Below, piece by piece: positions 46,176-55,939 of a stretch of DNA of 64,000 nucleotides. Position 1 is the first letter of the stretch. Each line of letters starts with the position of its first letter. Made by a program: the position numbers and the translations under genes. The stretch is from Roseitalea porphyridii (GTDB taxonomy: Bacteria > Pseudomonadota > Alphaproteobacteria > Rhizobiales > Rhizobiaceae), in NCBI RefSeq assembly GCF_004331955.1, contig NZ_CP036532.1, forward strand, positions 1,364,001 through 1,428,000. The letters run 5' to 3'. The notes beneath the pieces were generated by a model. That model had not been told where the DNA came from, made no database searches, and saw only the letters and a list, made by a program, of their open reading frames with translations.

Positions 46176-46883
46176 ATGAGCCGGCCTCTCTATGTCATTG
46201 AACACTGGGCCCTTGCCGAGCCCGATGCCGGACGGCGCCACCTGATCGCGCGCGGCCACGACGTGCGCGTGATCGAGCCGTGGCGGGGCGAGGTCTTGCC
46301 CGACCTGACCGGCGAGGAAGCCGGCGTGATGGTGATGGGCGGCCCGCAAATGGTCACCGATCTGGCCGACCATCCCTACCTGTCGGACGAATGCCGGCTG
46401 ATCGAGCAGGCGATGGAGAAGAGCGTCCCGCTGGTCGGCGTGTGCCTGGGTTCGCAACTCGTCGCGCACGTGCTTGGCGCCGCTGTCGGCCCTCTGACCG
46501 ACGGCTCGCAGTGCTTCGGCTACTACCCCACACGATCGACTGGCGATGGCAGCGGTCTTCTGCCCGAGCGGCTGGTGACCCTCAACGGCAACGCCGAACA
46601 CTGGTCTCTGCCTGAAGGCGCGCGCCTTCTCGCGATGGGCGAGAGCGAGGCGGCGCCCCGCCAGGCCTTCTCCTACGGCGAGACGACGATCGGCCTGCAG
46701 TTCCATCCCGAGGTCACGCGGCCCATTCTCGACCAGTGGCAGCGCGATTATGGCCATGTCATCGGTCTGCCGGGTACGCAGCCAAGAGCCGAGCAGGACG
46801 AAGGCTTCGGCCGGCACGATCCGGCGCTCAAGGCCTGGTACGGTCGCTTCCTCGACACCTGGTTCGGGCCGCCGGCGGCCTGA
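46176..46883 (+). CDS. Type 1 glutamine amidotransferase family protein
   Basis: 235 residues. The GATase1 triad is visible: nucleophile Cys in VGVCLGSQLVAHVLGA (about residue 91), His in GLQFHPEVTR (about 175) and Glu two residues on. The nearby MVMGGPQMVTD block fits the family's oxyanion region. Its relatives are GMP synthase-like or gamma-glutamyl hydrolases, often annotated only as glutamine amidotransferase. The reaction partner is unknown. It converges directly on brnA, with adjoining stop codons TGA TCA. Confidence 0.88.
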   Translation: MSRPLYVIEHWALAEPDAGRRHLIARGHDVRVIEPWRGEVLPDLTGEEAGVMVMGGPQMVTDLADHPYLSDECRLIEQAMEKSVPLVGVCLGSQLVAHVLGAAVGPLTDGSQCFGYYPTRSTGDGSGLLPERLVTLNGNAEHWSLPEGARLLAMGESEAAPRQAFSYGETTIGLQFHPEVTRPILDQWQRDYGHVIGLPGTQPRAEQDEGFGRHDPALKAWYGRFLDTWFGPPAA

Positions 46884-47153
46884 TCAGGGCCGGGAAAGGG
46901 CGTCCTCGATCGCCTCGCGGATGAAGCGCTGATAGGGGATGTCGCGCGCTTTCGCCCGCGCCTTGACCGCATCGAGCATGTCCTCGGGCATGCGGATGTT
47001 GATCTGCTTGTCCTTGCGCCGCAGTTCGAAGCGCATGAACCGACCGCCGGAGAGGTCATACTCGGTCAGGTCGGCATTATCGACGAAGTCTTCCGCTTCC
47101 TTGTTCGTTCGAAACGTCGGAAGCGGCTTAAGTGCTCTGTCTGAGTCGCTCAT
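46884..47153 (-). CDS. brnA: BrnA-type antitoxin (CopG/ribbon-helix-helix)
   Basis: 89 residues. The C-terminal part (KDKQINIRMPEDMLDAVKARAKARDIPYQRFIREAIEDAL) is the ribbon-helix-helix DNA-binding fold of BrnA antitoxins. The N-terminal part (FRTNKEAEDFVDNADLTEYDLSG) would wrap around BrnT. The ATG at 47153 is inside brnT, which it overlaps by 26 bases. Together with BrnT, the antitoxin probably represses the promoter ahead of brnT. Confidence 0.9.
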   Translation of the reverse strand: MSDSDRALKPLPTFRTNKEAEDFVDNADLTEYDLSGGRFMRFELRRKDKQINIRMPEDMLDAVKARAKARDIPYQRFIREAIEDALSRP

Positions 47154-47427
47154 AGTGTTCGGCCTCCTTTCTGTGCATGTAGCGCGCGCTGATGGGTCGA
47201 ATGAGGATGCGGCCCAGCCTGTTGCGATAGCAGAACGCCACGAACAATCGTGCGCCGTCCTTCGTGCGGCCGATGCCGCGAAAGCGCGGTTCGGCGAGCG
47301 TCGAATTCGGATCGTCGAAGACGACGAGACCCTCGTTGAACACGAACTCGATCTCCGCCTTGCTGACACCGTGCTTGGCGCATTTGGGCCAGTTGCCGTC
47401 ATCCCAGTCGAAGCCGTCGATCTTCAT
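47128..47427 (-). CDS. brnT: BrnT-type ribonuclease toxin
   Basis: 99 residues. The N-terminus DGFDWDDGNWPKCAKHGVSKAEIEFVF, the middle RFRGIGRTKDGARLFVAFCYR and C-terminal ISARYMHRKEAEHYE match BrnT, a RelE-like RNase toxin; key basic residues (Arg in RFRGIGR, RPISAR, Glu-His near the end) are present. It is the first gene of the toxin-antitoxin pair, the usual order for this family. An autoregulatory palindrome and a promoter lie 13-43 bases upstream. No frameshift or premature stop is seen, so it appears functional. Confidence 0.92.
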   Translation of the reverse strand: MKIDGFDWDDGNWPKCAKHGVSKAEIEFVFNEGLVVFDDPNSTLAEPRFRGIGRTKDGARLFVAFCYRNRLGRILIRPISARYMHRKEAEHYERLRQST

Positions 47428-47439
47428 CGGCCATCACGA

Positions 47440-47470
47440 TGTCTATACAAATGCATAGACATGAAGGCAA
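47440..47470 (-). promoter_or_regulatory. brnTA promoter with overlapping operator
   Basis: TGTCTAT (47440-47446) and ATAGACA (47455-47461) form an inverted repeat with an eight-base spacer. On the minus strand, TTGCCT (47465-47470) and TATAGA (47442-47447), 17 bases apart, fit a sigma-70-like promoter. The -10 falls inside the left arm, so binding to the palindrome would block transcription, as expected for BrnA autoregulation. Confidence 0.72.
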
Positions 47471-47472
47471 GC

Positions 47473-48192
47473 TCACATCCAGCGCGCCACATAGGCCACG
47501 GTCGCGGGATCGAACCAGTTGCGCGAATATTCCTCGATCGTGTTGGCGTTGCCCCAGGAAATCCGTTCGACGCGGCCGAGCGGATCGCCGGGCCTGAACG
47601 GCAGGCCGTCCGGCGCGAAGTCGGGGCAGGGCGAGACCGACACGCGATCCTCGACGCGGGCGATCCAGAAGCCGAGCGCCTCCCGGTAGAAAAGATGCAG
47701 CGATTCCGGAATGTCGGCGGCGTCGAGCGAAGGCGCATGGCGCACGTCGAACCAGATTTCCTCGACGGCGGCGGGCGCATCGCCCAGATAGCGCAGCCGC
47801 CGGATGCGCCACGCCTCGGTCGAGGAGCCGCTACCAAAGCGCGGCGCGAAGTCGGGATGCGGCAGCCGGTCGAGCGACAGGATGCGCGCCGTCGGCAGGC
47901 CCGCCCCGTCCTTCAGTTCCAGATGGAAGAACTCGTAGATCGCGCCGGTCTTGGCGCGCGCCCGCACATAGGTGCCCGAGCCCTGGATGCGCTCGAGCAG
48001 GCCGCGGCCTTCCAGGTCCGCGAGCGCCTTGCGCAGCGTGCCGACGGCGACCCCCAGGCTCCTCGCCAGTTCGACCTCGGTCGGCAGGCGCGCCCCGTCG
48101 GGCCATATGCCGGCGGCAATCTCGCGCGCCAGAAGTTCGGAAATCTGGATGTAGAGCGGCAGCGCGCCGCCCTTGACCGGTGGTGCCGCCAC
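47473..48192 (-). CDS. GntR/HutC-family transcriptional regulator with UTRA domain
   Basis: 239 residues. The N-terminal winged helix (YIQISELLAREIAAGIWPDGARLPTEVELARSLGVAVGTLRKAL and GSGTYV) has the GntR signature; residues 90-235 are a UTRA ligand-binding domain (RILSLDRLPHPD, AAVEEIWFDVRHAP). Start is GTG at 48192, with AGGGGACGAG upstream. It diverges from the monooxygenase cassette at 48345 across a 152-base spacer that holds a palindrome. It is the likely regulator of that cassette; the ligand is unknown. Confidence 0.88.
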   Translation of the reverse strand: MAAPPVKGGALPLYIQISELLAREIAAGIWPDGARLPTEVELARSLGVAVGTLRKALADLEGRGLLERIQGSGTYVRARAKTGAIYEFFHLELKDGAGLPTARILSLDRLPHPDFAPRFGSGSSTEAWRIRRLRYLGDAPAAVEEIWFDVRHAPSLDAADIPESLHLFYREALGFWIARVEDRVSVSPCPDFAPDGLPFRPGDPLGRVERISWGNANTIEEYSRNWFDPATVAYVARWM

Positions 48193-48263
48193 GGCTCGTC
48201 CCCTTTGCCTCGACCATAGGCGGCGGAGCAGACGCTGTCACCGCTTCAATTCATTCACTATTG

Positions 48264-48273
48264 ATACATGTAT
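48264..48273. promoter_or_regulatory. Palindrome between gntR and the monooxygenase gene
   Basis: ATACATGTAT is a perfect ten-base palindrome in the spacer of two divergent genes, 72 bases from the GntR gene start and 72 from the monooxygenase start. It sits in an AT-rich patch and is a good candidate for GntR binding. Confidence 0.5.
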
Positions 48274-48344
48274 GATCCGATGCTAGCTCTATCGGCAAAG
48301 GGCGCGTCACAAGCGCCACCGAAGAATGGCTGGGAGAATGCCAG

Positions 48345-49502
48345 ATGACCGTCGTACCGGTGACGAGCGCGGACCTCGATGCCGCCGAAGTGGCGTGGTT
48401 CGCGCCGATCTGTTCCGATGACTACCGTTACCTGGGCGTGCCGGACGGTACGTTGCGCTCCTCGTTCGCCCACACAAGCGAGATCGTGCGCACCGCCGAC
48501 CGTCTCGGCTTCCGCAACATACTGTGCCCCTCCTCCTATCAGGTCGGCCAGGACACGTGGAGCTTCGTCTCCGCCATGGCGCCGCAGACCGACAACATCA
48601 ACATGCTGGCCGCGATCCGCTGCGGCGAGGTGCATCCGGCCATGCTGGCGCGCGCCATCGCCACGGTCGACCACGTCATGAAGGGGCGGCTGACGCTGAA
48701 CGTTATCTCTTCCAACCAGCCCGGCGAGGATGCGACGAGCGAGTTGCGCTACAAGCGCTCGACCGAGGTCGTGGAAATCCTGCGCCAGGCCTGGACCCGC
48801 GAGCAGATCGATTATGAGGGCGAGATTTACCGCCTCAAGGGGCTGAGCACCGAGCCGGTTCGCCCCTACCAGCAAAATGGCGGGCCGCTCCTCTATTTCG
48901 GCGGCTATTCGCCGCCGGCCGTTGAATTGTGCGGCGCCCACTGCGATGTCTACCTGATGTGGCCCGAACCCGAGGAATTGCTCGCCGAACGCATGCGGAC
49001 CGTCCATGCCCGCGCCGAGGCCCATGGAAGGACGCTTGACTACGGCCTGAGGGTCCACGTGATCGTGCGCGACACGGAGGCCGAGGCGCGCGACTATGCC
49101 GACGAACTGGTCTCCAGGCTCGATGATGGCACCGGCGAGGAAATCCGGAACCGGGCGCTCGATGCCAAGAGCTTCGGCGTGTCGCTGCAATCGGCCAACC
49201 GCGACAGGGCCGACGAGGACGGCTTCGTCGAACCCAATCTGTGGACCGGCATCGGCCGCGCGCGGTCGGGCTGCGGTGCCGCGCTGGTCGGCTCGGTTGA
49301 CCAGGTCATGGACAAGCTCGAGCGGTACCGGAAGATGGGCATCCGCGCCTTCATCCTGTCGGGCTATCCGCATCTGGATGAGTGCGTCAATTTCGGGCAG
49401 AAGGTGCTTCCGCACTTGCAAACCTGCTCGTTGCCCCATGTCTATGGGCGCGTACCCGAACAAACACCGGCAACGCCGCTCGGCGTTGGAGAACGACACT
49501 GA
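48345..49502 (+). CDS. LLM-class flavin-dependent monooxygenase
   Basis: 385 residues. Its bacterial-luciferase-like fold is indicated by [14 protein letters not shown] near the start, the [12 protein letters not shown] and [28 protein letters not shown] blocks, and the [12 protein letters not shown] motif, which together resemble SsuD/alkanesulfonate-type FMNH2-dependent oxygenases. The substrate is unknown. GGGAGAATG precedes the ATG at 48345. It is the first gene of a unit with an aldo/keto reductase and a flavin reductase, the latter being the reduced-flavin supply that this class needs. Confidence 0.92.
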   Translation: MTVVPVTSADLDAAEVAWFAPICSDDYRYLGVPDGTLRSSFAHTSEIVRTADRLGFRNILCPSSYQVGQDTWSFVSAMAPQTDNINMLAAIRCGEVHPAMLARAIATVDHVMKGRLTLNVISSNQPGEDATSELRYKRSTEVVEILRQAWTREQIDYEGEIYRLKGLSTEPVRPYQQNGGPLLYFGGYSPPAVELCGAHCDVYLMWPEPEELLAERMRTVHARAEAHGRTLDYGLRVHVIVRDTEAEARDYADELVSRLDDGTGEEIRNRALDAKSFGVSLQSANRDRADEDGFVEPNLWTGIGRARSGCGAALVGSVDQVMDKLERYRKMGIRAFILSGYPHLDECVNFGQKVLPHLQTCSLPHVYGRVPEQTPATPLGVGERH

Positions 49503-50410
49503 TGGAAACGATCGACTTCGGCCACGGCGTGCCGCCCATGAGCCGGCTGGTCTATGGCGCCTGGCGCCTGGCTGACGACCATGACCGGTCGCTGAGCCAT
49601 GTGGTCGAGAAGGTCGAAGCCTGCCTCGACCAGGGTATCACCACCTTCGACCATGCCGATATCTATGGCGACTACGAGTGCGAAGCCCTGTTCGGCCGCG
49701 CGCTGCACGGCCATTCGACGCTCAAGCAGAAGATGCAGATCGTCACCAAGTGCGACATCATGCTGGTCTCGCCGGACAAGTTCCCGCGCCGGCGCACCAA
49801 GCACTATGACACCTCGGCCGCCCACATCCGCGATTCGGTCGAGAACTCCCTGCGCCGGCTCGGTGTCGAGGTGATCGACATGCTCCTGATCCACCGGCCC
49901 GATCCCTTCACGGATCATCACGAGACCGGCGGCACGCTCGATGCGCTGATCGCCGAGGGCAAGATCAGGGGCGCGGGCGTCTCCAACTTCATGCCATGGG
50001 ACGTCGATCTGCTGCAGTCGGCGATGCAGAACCCGATTCTGACCAACCAGATCGAGATCAGCCTTCTGAACAAGTCGGCCTTCACCAATGGCCAGATCGC
50101 CACGGCGCAGAGGCAGGCCATGCCATTGATGGCGTGGTCGCCGCTCGGCGGCGGTGAACTGTTCATGCCCGGCAGCGAGGTCGGCAAGCGCATCATGCCG
50201 CGCCTGACCGAACTGGGACAGGATCAGGGCGTCGCCGCCGAAGCGGTCGCGCTTGCCTGGCTTCTGGCCCATCCGGCCCGGATCATGCCCGTCGTCGGCA
50301 CGAACTCGATGGGCCGGATCCGCCACATCTCCGATGCGCTGAACGTCGAACTCGATCGCGAGACCTGGTTCGAACTCTGGGCGCTGTCCGAAGGCGCCGA
50401 AGTGCCTTGA
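49502..50410 (+). CDS. Aldo/keto reductase
   Basis: 302 residues. The catalytic tetrad residues are visible: Asp and Tyr in TFDHADIYGDYE (about residue 47-55), Lys in IVTKCDIM and His in MLLIHRPDPF. NADPH-site segment GTNSMGRI is near the C-terminus. It resembles the YdhF-type oxidoreductase subgroup of family 15-like enzymes. It overlaps the monooxygenase stop by one base as TGATG, which ties the two into one pathway: the monooxygenase may yield an aldehyde or ketone that this enzyme reduces. That link is inference. Confidence 0.92.
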   Translation: METIDFGHGVPPMSRLVYGAWRLADDHDRSLSHVVEKVEACLDQGITTFDHADIYGDYECEALFGRALHGHSTLKQKMQIVTKCDIMLVSPDKFPRRRTKHYDTSAAHIRDSVENSLRRLGVEVIDMLLIHRPDPFTDHHETGGTLDALIAEGKIRGAGVSNFMPWDVDLLQSAMQNPILTNQIEISLLNKSAFTNGQIATAQRQAMPLMAWSPLGGGELFMPGSEVGKRIMPRLTELGQDQGVAAEAVALAWLLAHPARIMPVVGTNSMGRIRHISDALNVELDRETWFELWALSEGAEVP

Positions 50411-50421
50411 AAGGAAACCCG

Positions 50422-50922
50422 ATGAACGCCGACGCCCATCTCAATCTCACCGCGCTCGAGCAGGCCGAACTCAAGCGGGCCATGGGCTGCTTTGCGACCG
50501 GGGTGACGATTGCCGCGACGCGTCACGGCGGCGCCGATCACGGCATGACCTGCAATTCGTTCAACACGGTCTCGCTCGAGCCGGCGATGGTGCTGTGGTC
50601 GATCAGGAAGCAGAGCGCCAGCCGCGCCGCGTTCCTTGAAAGCGGCGGCTACACGATTTCGGTCCTCGGCGCCGACCAGCGCGCCCTCGCCGAACGGTTC
50701 ACCAAGGGTGCGCCGCAGGCGCGGTTCGACGGCGTTGACGCCGAGCGCCTGCCGAGCGGCCGCCTGCGGGTCGCCGATGCCATCGCCTGGTTCGACTGCG
50801 AACTGGTCGAGGCGGTCAGCGCCGGCGATCATGACGTTCTCATCGGCCGGGTGATCGCGTTCGCCGCGCGGCCGGACGCGCCGCTGCTTTACGTTCACGG
50901 CGCCTTCGTCGGCGAGGACTGA
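50422..50922 (+). CDS. Flavin reductase-like protein
   Basis: 166 residues. The flavin-reductase fold (AMGCFATGVTIAATRHGG, MTCNSFNTVSLEPAMVLWSIRKQSASRAAF, GYTISVLGADQRALAERF) matches the HpaC/SnaC class that supplies reduced FMN to LLM monooxygenases. AAAGGAAACC is upstream of the ATG at 50422. It is separated from the aldo/keto reductase by 11 bases. The last 28 bases overlap the first EamA gene, which runs the other way. Confidence 0.92.
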   Translation: MNADAHLNLTALEQAELKRAMGCFATGVTIAATRHGGADHGMTCNSFNTVSLEPAMVLWSIRKQSASRAAFLESGGYTISVLGADQRALAERFTKGAPQARFDGVDAERLPSGRLRVADAIAWFDCELVEAVSAGDHDVLIGRVIAFAARPDAPLLYVHGAFVGED

Positions 50923-51785
50923 GCCCTGCGGCCAGCGCCGTTGAGCTGCCACAGCGCATGGGCGCCGAGCGCGCCGATCAAGAGCGCGCCGCCCAGCAGC
51001 ACCGCCGGCGTCGGCGCTTCGGCGAAGATCAGCCAGACCCAGACGGGTGCGAGCACGGTTTCCAGCAGATAGAACATCGAGACCTCCGGCGCGGAGATGT
51101 ATTTCGGTCCCGTCGCCAGACACCAGTAGGCGACCGGCAGCAGCACGACCCCGTTGAAGACGTGCCAGAACGCGTTGTCGGCGCTGACAGGAGCGCCCTG
51201 CCAGCCCAGCACGATCGCGGCGATCAGCGCCGGCACGATGCCGCCGATCATCGGCGCGAAACCGACGTCGGCGCGGCTGGCGCGCGAGATCGTGATCACG
51301 CTCGAGATCAGCAGCGAGGCGGCCAGAGCGAACATGTCGCCGAGAAGGTTGCCGGCCCTGAGCCCGTCGGCGACGATGATGCCGACCGCCACCATCATGG
51401 CCAGGATCGTCAGGACCGTGGCCAGCGACGGCCGCTCCTTGAGGAAGAACCAGCTCATCAGCGCCGTGAAGGCCGGCGTGAAGGCGATGATGAAGGCGAC
51501 ATTGGCGGCATCGGTGTTCATCACCGCGATCACGAAGGCCACGACCGTCAGCCCGTAAATGCCGGCGATTGCGTATCCGACACGGCCGGGCAGAAGGATG
51601 ATCGTTCGCCCGGTCAGCCGTTGCGCGATCTGCCAGATCACCAGCGCCGCGATGAACGCGCTCCCCGAGCGCAGCAGCATCGCCGACCAGGGGTCGCCGC
51701 CACCGAGCTTGATCATCGGTATGTCGAAGCTCAGCGCCGTCCCGCCGATCGCGGTCAGCAGCAATCCCCTGGCATGCGGTGTCAT
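50895..51785 (-). CDS. EamA-family transporter, copy A
   Basis: 296 residues with ten predicted helices in two five-helix repeats (DMT superfamily). LSFDIPMIKLGGGDPWSAMLLRS at the N-terminus and GPKYISAPEVSMFYLLETVLAPVWVWLIFAEAPTPAVLLGGALL near the end are shared almost word for word with the gene at 51878. The substrate is unknown; metabolite export is the usual role. The 3' end overlaps the flavin reductase gene, and 92 bases separate it from copy B. Confidence 0.92.
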   Translation of the reverse strand: MTPHARGLLLTAIGGTALSFDIPMIKLGGGDPWSAMLLRSGSAFIAALVIWQIAQRLTGRTIILLPGRVGYAIAGIYGLTVVAFVIAVMNTDAANVAFIIAFTPAFTALMSWFFLKERPSLATVLTILAMMVAVGIIVADGLRAGNLLGDMFALAASLLISSVITISRASRADVGFAPMIGGIVPALIAAIVLGWQGAPVSADNAFWHVFNGVVLLPVAYWCLATGPKYISAPEVSMFYLLETVLAPVWVWLIFAEAPTPAVLLGGALLIGALGAHALWQLNGAGRRAQSSPTKAP

Positions 51786-51877
51786 CGCCGCACTTGGCTG
51801 GGCGCGGCGAAAACTGTCAAGCCGACCGGAGGCGCCGGGCGTTCCCGGCGGCCGGTTTCAGTGCGTCGGGGGTGCGA

Positions 51878-52774
51878 TCACGTGCAGGGCGCCGCGTTGC
51901 CGCGGCATCGAAGCTGCCGGCGCGCCTGCACGATCTGCCAGATCGAATGGGCAAGAAGCGCCCCGATCAGCAGCGTGCCGCCGGTCAGAACGGCCGGTGT
52001 GGGCGCCTCGGCGAAGATGAGCCAGACCCAGATCGGCGCGAGGACCGTTTCCAGCAGATAGAACATGCCGACCTCGGGGGCGGTGATGTATTTGGGGCCC
52101 GTCGCCAGGCACCAGAAGGCCACCGGAAGCATGACCATGCCGTTGATCACGATGAAGAACGGTGCGTCGAGCTCGGCCGGTCGGCCCTGAAGGCCGAGCA
52201 CGAGCCCGGCGACGGCAAGCGGCAGGAGCCCGCCGACCAGTGGCGCAAAGCCCATGTCCTGCCGGCTTGCCCGCGCCAGCGTGATCGCCGCTGCGAGCAG
52301 GATGGCGGCGCACAGCGCGAACAGGTCGCCGAAAACGCTGCCGGTCTGAAGTCCGTCGCCGACGATGATGATCACCGCGACGACCATGACGGCCATGGTG
52401 AGGAGCGTGGAACGGGCGGGGCGTTCGCCGAACAGCGCCCAGCTCATCAGCGCGGCGAACATGGAGGTGAAGGCGATGATGAAGACGATGTTGGCCGCGA
52501 TCGTGTGCTGAACCGCCAGCACGAAGAAGATCGCCGCTGCGCCATAGAGCGCCGCGACCAGCGGTGCGCTGCGACCGGGAAGCAGGGCGATCGGCCGGCC
52601 GGTCAACCAGCGCGCGAGCTGCCACAGAAGCAGCCCCGCGAGCAGGCCGCCGGCGGAGCGAACCAGCAGGATCGACCAGGCATCGCCGCCGCCGAGCTTG
52701 AGCAGCGGAATGTCGAAGCTCAGCGCCAGCCCACCGGTGGCGGTGATCAGGACGCCTTTGGCGTGCGGTGTCAT
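51878..52774 (-). CDS. EamA-family transporter, copy B
   Basis: 298 residues, ten helices, same family and strand as copy A. The N-terminus MTPHAKGVLITATGG versus MTPHARGLLLTAIGG, the ISW/GPKY blocks and the C-terminal FAEAPTPAVL stretch show a tandem duplication followed by considerable divergence inside the helices. The C-terminus carries a basic Arg/Cys tail (RRQLRCRGNA). Substrate unknown. The two could be a heteromeric pair like some EamA/SMR pairs. Confidence 0.92.
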   Translation of the reverse strand: MTPHAKGVLITATGGLALSFDIPLLKLGGGDAWSILLVRSAGGLLAGLLLWQLARWLTGRPIALLPGRSAPLVAALYGAAAIFFVLAVQHTIAANIVFIIAFTSMFAALMSWALFGERPARSTLLTMAVMVVAVIIIVGDGLQTGSVFGDLFALCAAILLAAAITLARASRQDMGFAPLVGGLLPLAVAGLVLGLQGRPAELDAPFFIVINGMVMLPVAFWCLATGPKYITAPEVGMFYLLETVLAPIWVWLIFAEAPTPAVLTGGTLLIGALLAHSIWQIVQARRQLRCRGNAAPCT

Positions 52775-52820
52775 CAGGCCTGCTCTCGTCGCGCGATGAC
52801 GGCGTGGCGTGCCGCGCCGA

Positions 52821-53570
52821 TCATGGCTCCTGCCGTTCCCAGCCGTTGCCGGTCAGATGTTCCTGCGGCTGGAAGCGGATCTTGTAGTCCATCTTGCGCG
52901 AGCCCTCGACCCAGTAGCCCAGATAGACATGGGCGAGCCCCTGCCGGCGGGCGCGCTCGATATGGTCGAGGATCATGAAGGTGCCGAGCGAGCGATGCTC
53001 CTCGGCCGGGTCGAAGAAAGAATAGACCATCGAATAGCCGTCCGACATCATGTCCGACAGCGCCACCGCGATCAGCGGGCCTTCGCCGCGGCCGGTGACG
53101 AAACTGTCCGGGCCGCGCCGGCGATATTCGATGACCTTGGATTTGACGTGCGTGTCCTCGACCATCATGGCGTAGTCGAGCACCGTCATGTCGCTCATGC
53201 CGCCGCCCGAATGGCGCGCGTCCAGATAGCGGCGGAACAGCGAATACTGTTCGCTCGACGGCTCGGCGGTGTATTCGGTGCCGATCAGATCACCGTTGCG
53301 CCGGCTGATGCGTTTCATCGAGCGGGTTGGCTGGAACTCGTCGGCGAGGATGCGCACCGACACGCAGGCCCGGCAGCTTTCGCAGGCCGGCCGATAGGCG
53401 ATGTTCTGGCTGCGGCGGAACCCGCCAAGCGTCAGAAGATCGTTCATCTCGGAGGCCTTCTCGCCGACCAGATGCGTGAACACCTTGCGCTCGAATTGCC
53501 CCTCCAGATAGGGGCAGGGGGCCGGCGAGGTCAAAAAGAACTGGGGCGCCTTGGCGCTGTGTCTTGTCAT
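52821..53570 (-). CDS. bpt: Aspartate/glutamate leucyltransferase (Bpt, N-end rule)
   Basis: 249 residues. Bpt transfers leucine from Leu-tRNA onto proteins starting with acidic residues, marking them for ClpAP/ClpS. The N-terminal block [17 protein letters not shown] and the cysteine cluster [16 protein letters not shown], then [30 protein letters not shown] and [22 protein letters not shown] are the conserved ATE-type core. The family's usual length is about 250. Its role in degradation is inferred from the family. On the same strand as the RDD gene. Confidence 0.95.
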   Translation of the reverse strand: MTRHSAKAPQFFLTSPAPCPYLEGQFERKVFTHLVGEKASEMNDLLTLGGFRRSQNIAYRPACESCRACVSVRILADEFQPTRSMKRISRRNGDLIGTEYTAEPSSEQYSLFRRYLDARHSGGGMSDMTVLDYAMMVEDTHVKSKVIEYRRRGPDSFVTGRGEGPLIAVALSDMMSDGYSMVYSFFDPAEEHRSLGTFMILDHIERARRQGLAHVYLGYWVEGSRKMDYKIRFQPQEHLTGNGWERQEP

Positions 53571-53660
53571 GGCCCGGTGCAGACTGTTGTCCCGTCGGCG
53601 CAGCGCGCCGGGTCACAACAATGGCATGTCGGAGCGCTCGGTCAAGCACCCGTGCAGGTT

Positions 53661-54146
53661 TTACCGACCCTGATCGAAGCGCTCGGCGCGCACCACCACG
53701 GTGCCAAGGGCCAGGTCGTGCAGAAGCCGCTTGTGGCGTGTGAACAGGGCGACCAGCACGATGAACGGTGTCAGGATCGCGTTCGCGGCCCAGAAAAGGA
53801 CCGCGTGCACGATGGCCGTCATCCAGTCGATCGGCTGACCGTCATAGCGCACGAGCTTCAGGCCCATGGCGCGCATGCCCAGCGTCGCCTGCGCCTGCCC
53901 GCCCATCGTCCAGGCGATGTAGGTCAGCGCGATGAACGGGGTCAGGATGGCGTAGAGCAGCCAGGCGATGCCGAAGGTGACGATGCCCAGAAGGGCGATC
54001 ACCGGCACCGCGATCACGACCAGCAGCAGGACCAGCGCATAGTCGATGACGAAGGCGAAGGTGCGTCGCGTGCGCACGCCTTCGTAAAGGCGCCAGTCCT
54101 CGAACCGGCCGGCGATGTCGATCGGGGTGCTCATCGTATCTGTCAT
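53661..54146 (-). CDS. RDD-family membrane protein
   Basis: 161 residues. The RDD domain is shown by TFAFVIDYALVLLLVVIAVPVI and ALTYIAWTMGGQAQATLGMRAMGLKLVRYDG and a third helix near TAIVHAVLFWAANAILTPFIVL. The name-giving Arg-Asp-Asp are partly replaced (RTRRTFAFVID). The function of RDD proteins is not settled; some act as ion antiporters. Starts at 54146 (a later ATG at 54134 is also possible). It follows hemB by 43 bases on the same strand. Confidence 0.82.
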   Translation of the reverse strand: MTDTMSTPIDIAGRFEDWRLYEGVRTRRTFAFVIDYALVLLLVVIAVPVIALLGIVTFGIAWLLYAILTPFIALTYIAWTMGGQAQATLGMRAMGLKLVRYDGQPIDWMTAIVHAVLFWAANAILTPFIVLVALFTRHKRLLHDLALGTVVVRAERFDQGR

Positions 54147-54189
54147 GGCTTGCAGATGGCGGCCCGGCCGCTGCCTTTCAAGACCTGGG

Positions 54190-55209
<1,020 letters not shown>

Positions 55210-55324
55210 TGCCTCTCCGCCGCTTCGGTGTTCGCCAAGGGCCCGCCTTTACAACGCGCTTTGCCTTTCGCAAACCGTTACGTTAGGCAAAGTGCGGTGA
55301 TCCAGCCGCCCGGGGGCGAACATC

Positions 55325-55756
55325 ATGGTGATGCTCGAAGCAGGTCTGCAGCCGCCCAGGAGGGGCGCCGTCGAGCGGCTGTTCGCGCTCTTGCTGCGCC
55401 TGCTCGCGGTCGTCTCGCTGATCGCCGGCCTGCTCTACTGGGCAGGGCTCGTCGGGATCGCCGGCGACGGCGCCTTCCGCTTCGACCTGCTCGCCCCGCA
55501 CGTGCGGATCCTTTACACCGCGCAGGCGGTGATCGCGCCGGCCGCAGCGCTCGGTCTTTGGCTGACGGCGCGCTGGGGCGTGGTCCTCTGGGTGGCCGCG
55601 ACGACCGCCGAGATCGTCGCGCACGGACCATTGTCCGACGCGTTCCCGGCCCGGCCCGGTGTGGCTCTGGTCGGCCTGGTGTGCCTGGTGGTGCTGGCGC
55701 TGGTGGCGATCGCCACGCTGCTCGAGCGGCGGACCGCGGGCCGGACCGGGTCGTGA
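55325..55756 (+). CDS. DUF6163-like small membrane protein
   Basis: 143 residues with four predicted helices (LFALLLRLLAVVSLIAGLLYWAGLVGI, VRILYTAQAVIAPAAALGLWL, GVVLWVAATTAEIVA, VALVGLVCLVVLALVAIATLL). The gene sits between hemB and ldtR, where Rhizobiales often carry a small protein annotated DUF6163. Function unknown; I am fairly sure it is coding because of codon pattern and membrane profile. ATG at 55325 (GTG/ATG alternatives two codons on). Confidence 0.7.
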   Translation: MVMLEAGLQPPRRGAVERLFALLLRLLAVVSLIAGLLYWAGLVGIAGDGAFRFDLLAPHVRILYTAQAVIAPAAALGLWLTARWGVVLWVAATTAEIVAHGPLSDAFPARPGVALVGLVCLVVLALVAIATLLERRTAGRTGS

Positions 55757-55807
55757 TTCCGCCGGCCCCGGAACCGGTCGAAAGCCGGCGTTCGGCTTGA
55801 CCTTCCG

Positions 55808-55886
55808 TTAAGCACGGCGACAGGGAACGACCCCGTAACGGTCCGTTAACGCTTGCCTTTAAGCAGCATTTTATGCGCTTTGCTTA
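55808..55886. promoter_or_regulatory. Candidate LdtR-type binding region upstream of ldtR
   Basis: TTAAGCA occurs at 55808-55814 and again at 55859-55865; the latter is mirrored by TGCTTAG at 55881-55887, giving the inverted repeat TAAGCA-N15-TGCTTA. The sites lie 53-130 bases before the ldtR start. A related TTAAGC sits before the L,D-transpeptidase gene at 57401-57406. Autoregulation by LdtR is a guess. Confidence 0.4.
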
Positions 55887-55939
55887 GGTTGCCCCTCACA
55901 AAGGCGGGAAACATCGCCGACCAAACATGTGAGGCAGTT

